64,000 bases of DNA from NCBI RefSeq assembly GCF_028657905.1, contig NZ_CP117782.1, positions 1,736,001 through 1,800,000 on the forward strand, read 5' to 3'. Source of the stretch: Burkholderia sp. FERM BP-3421 (GTDB lineage Bacteria > Pseudomonadota > Gammaproteobacteria > Burkholderiales > Burkholderiaceae). This document shows positions 63,201 through 64,000 of this stretch, piece by piece. The notes under the pieces are model-generated. The model was not told where the DNA came from. It saw only the letters and a list, made by a program, of their open reading frames with translations, and made no database searches. How positions within the stretch are numbered: the first letter of the stretch is position 1; every line of letters begins with the position of its first letter. The position numbers and the translations under genes were made by a program.

Positions 63201-64000
63201 ATGCCAAAAGTAGCAAAAGAACTTGGCGCATTAGCGGTGTCTCGGATAACCAAGCCGGGAATGCATCCGGTTGGAAAAATTGCGGGTCTCTACCTCCAGG
63301 TCACCGAGTCTGGATCGCGATCATGGATCTTGCGGGTTAAGGTTGGCGACAAACGCCGGGAGATCGGACTCGGGCCGTACCCCGCGGTCGCGCTGAAAGA
63401 CGCGCACGCAAAAGCGCAAGCGGAGCGCGACAAAATCAGCTCTGGCGTCGATCCCGTACTGGAGCGACGCGCTGCCGAAAGCGCATTAAAGGCTGCGCAA
63501 GCCTCGGAAATCACCTTTGCTGAGGCGGCCAAGCAGTTCATCAATTCCCGCGCGCACGGCTGGAAGAACGCCAAGCATGGCGACCAGTGGCGCAATACCT
63601 TGTCCCAGTACGCCGAGCCGATTCTCGGCAAGATGTTTGTCCGGCACATCACCCGCGAACACGTTCTGCAGGTGCTCGAGCCGATCTGGACGATAAAGAC
63701 GGAAACCGCGTCGCGAGTGCGCGGGCGCATTGAGAATGTGCTTGATTGGGCGCGGGTGAAGGGCTATCGGTCGGGCGAGAATCCGGCTCTCTGGCGCGGC
63801 AATCTGGACCACCTCCTCGCCGCGCCTGCCGACGTCAAACCAGTGAAGCATCACGCTGCAATTCCCTATCGCGAAATCGGCGATTTCATAACCTCGTTGA
63901 AGGCTGTCGACGGGATTGGCGCCCGCTGCCTCGAATTCGCAATATTGACTGTCTCCCGATCTGGCGAAGCGCGCGGGGCGCGCTGGCCTGAAATCGACTT
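63201..64000 (+). CDS. P4-type tyrosine integrase (C-terminus beyond the window)
   Basis: At least 266 residues, open to the right edge. The N-terminal DUF4102 arm-binding domain is clear (KIAGLYLQVTESGSRSWILR, GDKRREIGLGPYPAVALKDA). A core-binding domain follows (about 100-180, FAEAAKQFINSRAHGWKN), and the catalytic domain begins with its first Arg in LTVSRSGEARGARWPEIDL. It starts at ATG 63201, 158 bp from the tRNA-Ser core. A 12-bp palindrome TTAGACGTCTAA (63063-63074) lies between them. It marks the end of a genomic island or prophage. Confidence 0.92.
   Translation, partial: MPKVAKELGALAVSRITKPGMHPVGKIAGLYLQVTESGSRSWILRVKVGDKRREIGLGPYPAVALKDAHAKAQAERDKISSGVDPVLERRAAESALKAAQASEITFAEAAKQFINSRAHGWKNAKHGDQWRNTLSQYAEPILGKMFVRHITREHVLQVLEPIWTIKTETASRVRGRIENVLDWARVKGYRSGENPALWRGNLDHLLAAPADVKPVKHHAAIPYREIGDFITSLKAVDGIGARCLEFAILTVSRSGEARGARWPEID

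Overview
The window is high-GC chromosomal DNA of the type found in Burkholderia (Betaproteobacteria). Evidence includes the gene pairs glnA/glnL-glnG and hrpA/argA, a Puu/Pot putrescine cluster, the hutH-C-U-D-I-F-G order, and codons ending strongly in G/C. I cannot fix the species from the sequence alone.

Layout. 1-4.4 kb: the start of a class V aminotransferase, a divergent Lrp/AsnC regulator, two tandem initiator tRNA genes each with its own promoter and terminator, exonuclease III, and a prolyl oligopeptidase. 4.4-9.1 kb: nitrogen control, with glnG and glnL in one unit and glnA behind its own sigma-54 promoter and NtrC-like sites. 9.1-19.4 kb: housekeeping genes (rhodanese, CinA-like protein, EI24 membrane protein, sterol desaturase, beta-propeller protein, HrpA helicase, ArgA, YggX). 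hrpA and argA are divergent and separated by only 23 bp. 19.5-25 kb: an MHS transporter, CaiB-type CoA-transferase and AidB-like acyl-CoA dehydrogenase unit with a divergent LysR gene, probably a catabolic module of unknown substrate.

25.2-30.1 kb is a degraded insertion beside tRNA-Val(CAC). It holds an integrase remnant, an MHYT histidine kinase, a response regulator with a degenerate HD-GYP domain, and a frameshifted short-chain dehydrogenase. 30.3-43.1 kb is a polyamine island: an eight-gene run puuD-puuA-spuC-potF-potG-potH-potI-puuB, with divergent puuR-puuC. It covers putrescine import, glutamylation, oxidation and hydrolysis to GABA, and also encodes a direct aminotransferase. 43.2-51.3 kb is a complete histidine utilisation operon that uses the HutF/HutG route and has two HutC-type operators at its promoter.

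51.5-62.9 kb is accessory and mixed: a phosphopantetheinyl transferase, an alpha/beta hydrolase with a divergent LysR gene, an orphan LivF-like ATPase with a damaged signature motif, an MFS transporter coupled to a 44-residue membrane peptide, a periplasmic protein, a LuxR-type quorum-sensing regulator beside AT-rich DNA and a stand-alone APS kinase, a DNA photolyase, and an AlkB-type hydroxylase. The right edge (63.0-64.0 kb) is the left end of an integrated element. A short piece that matches the 3' end of a tRNA-Ser is followed by a P4-type integrase that runs off the window.
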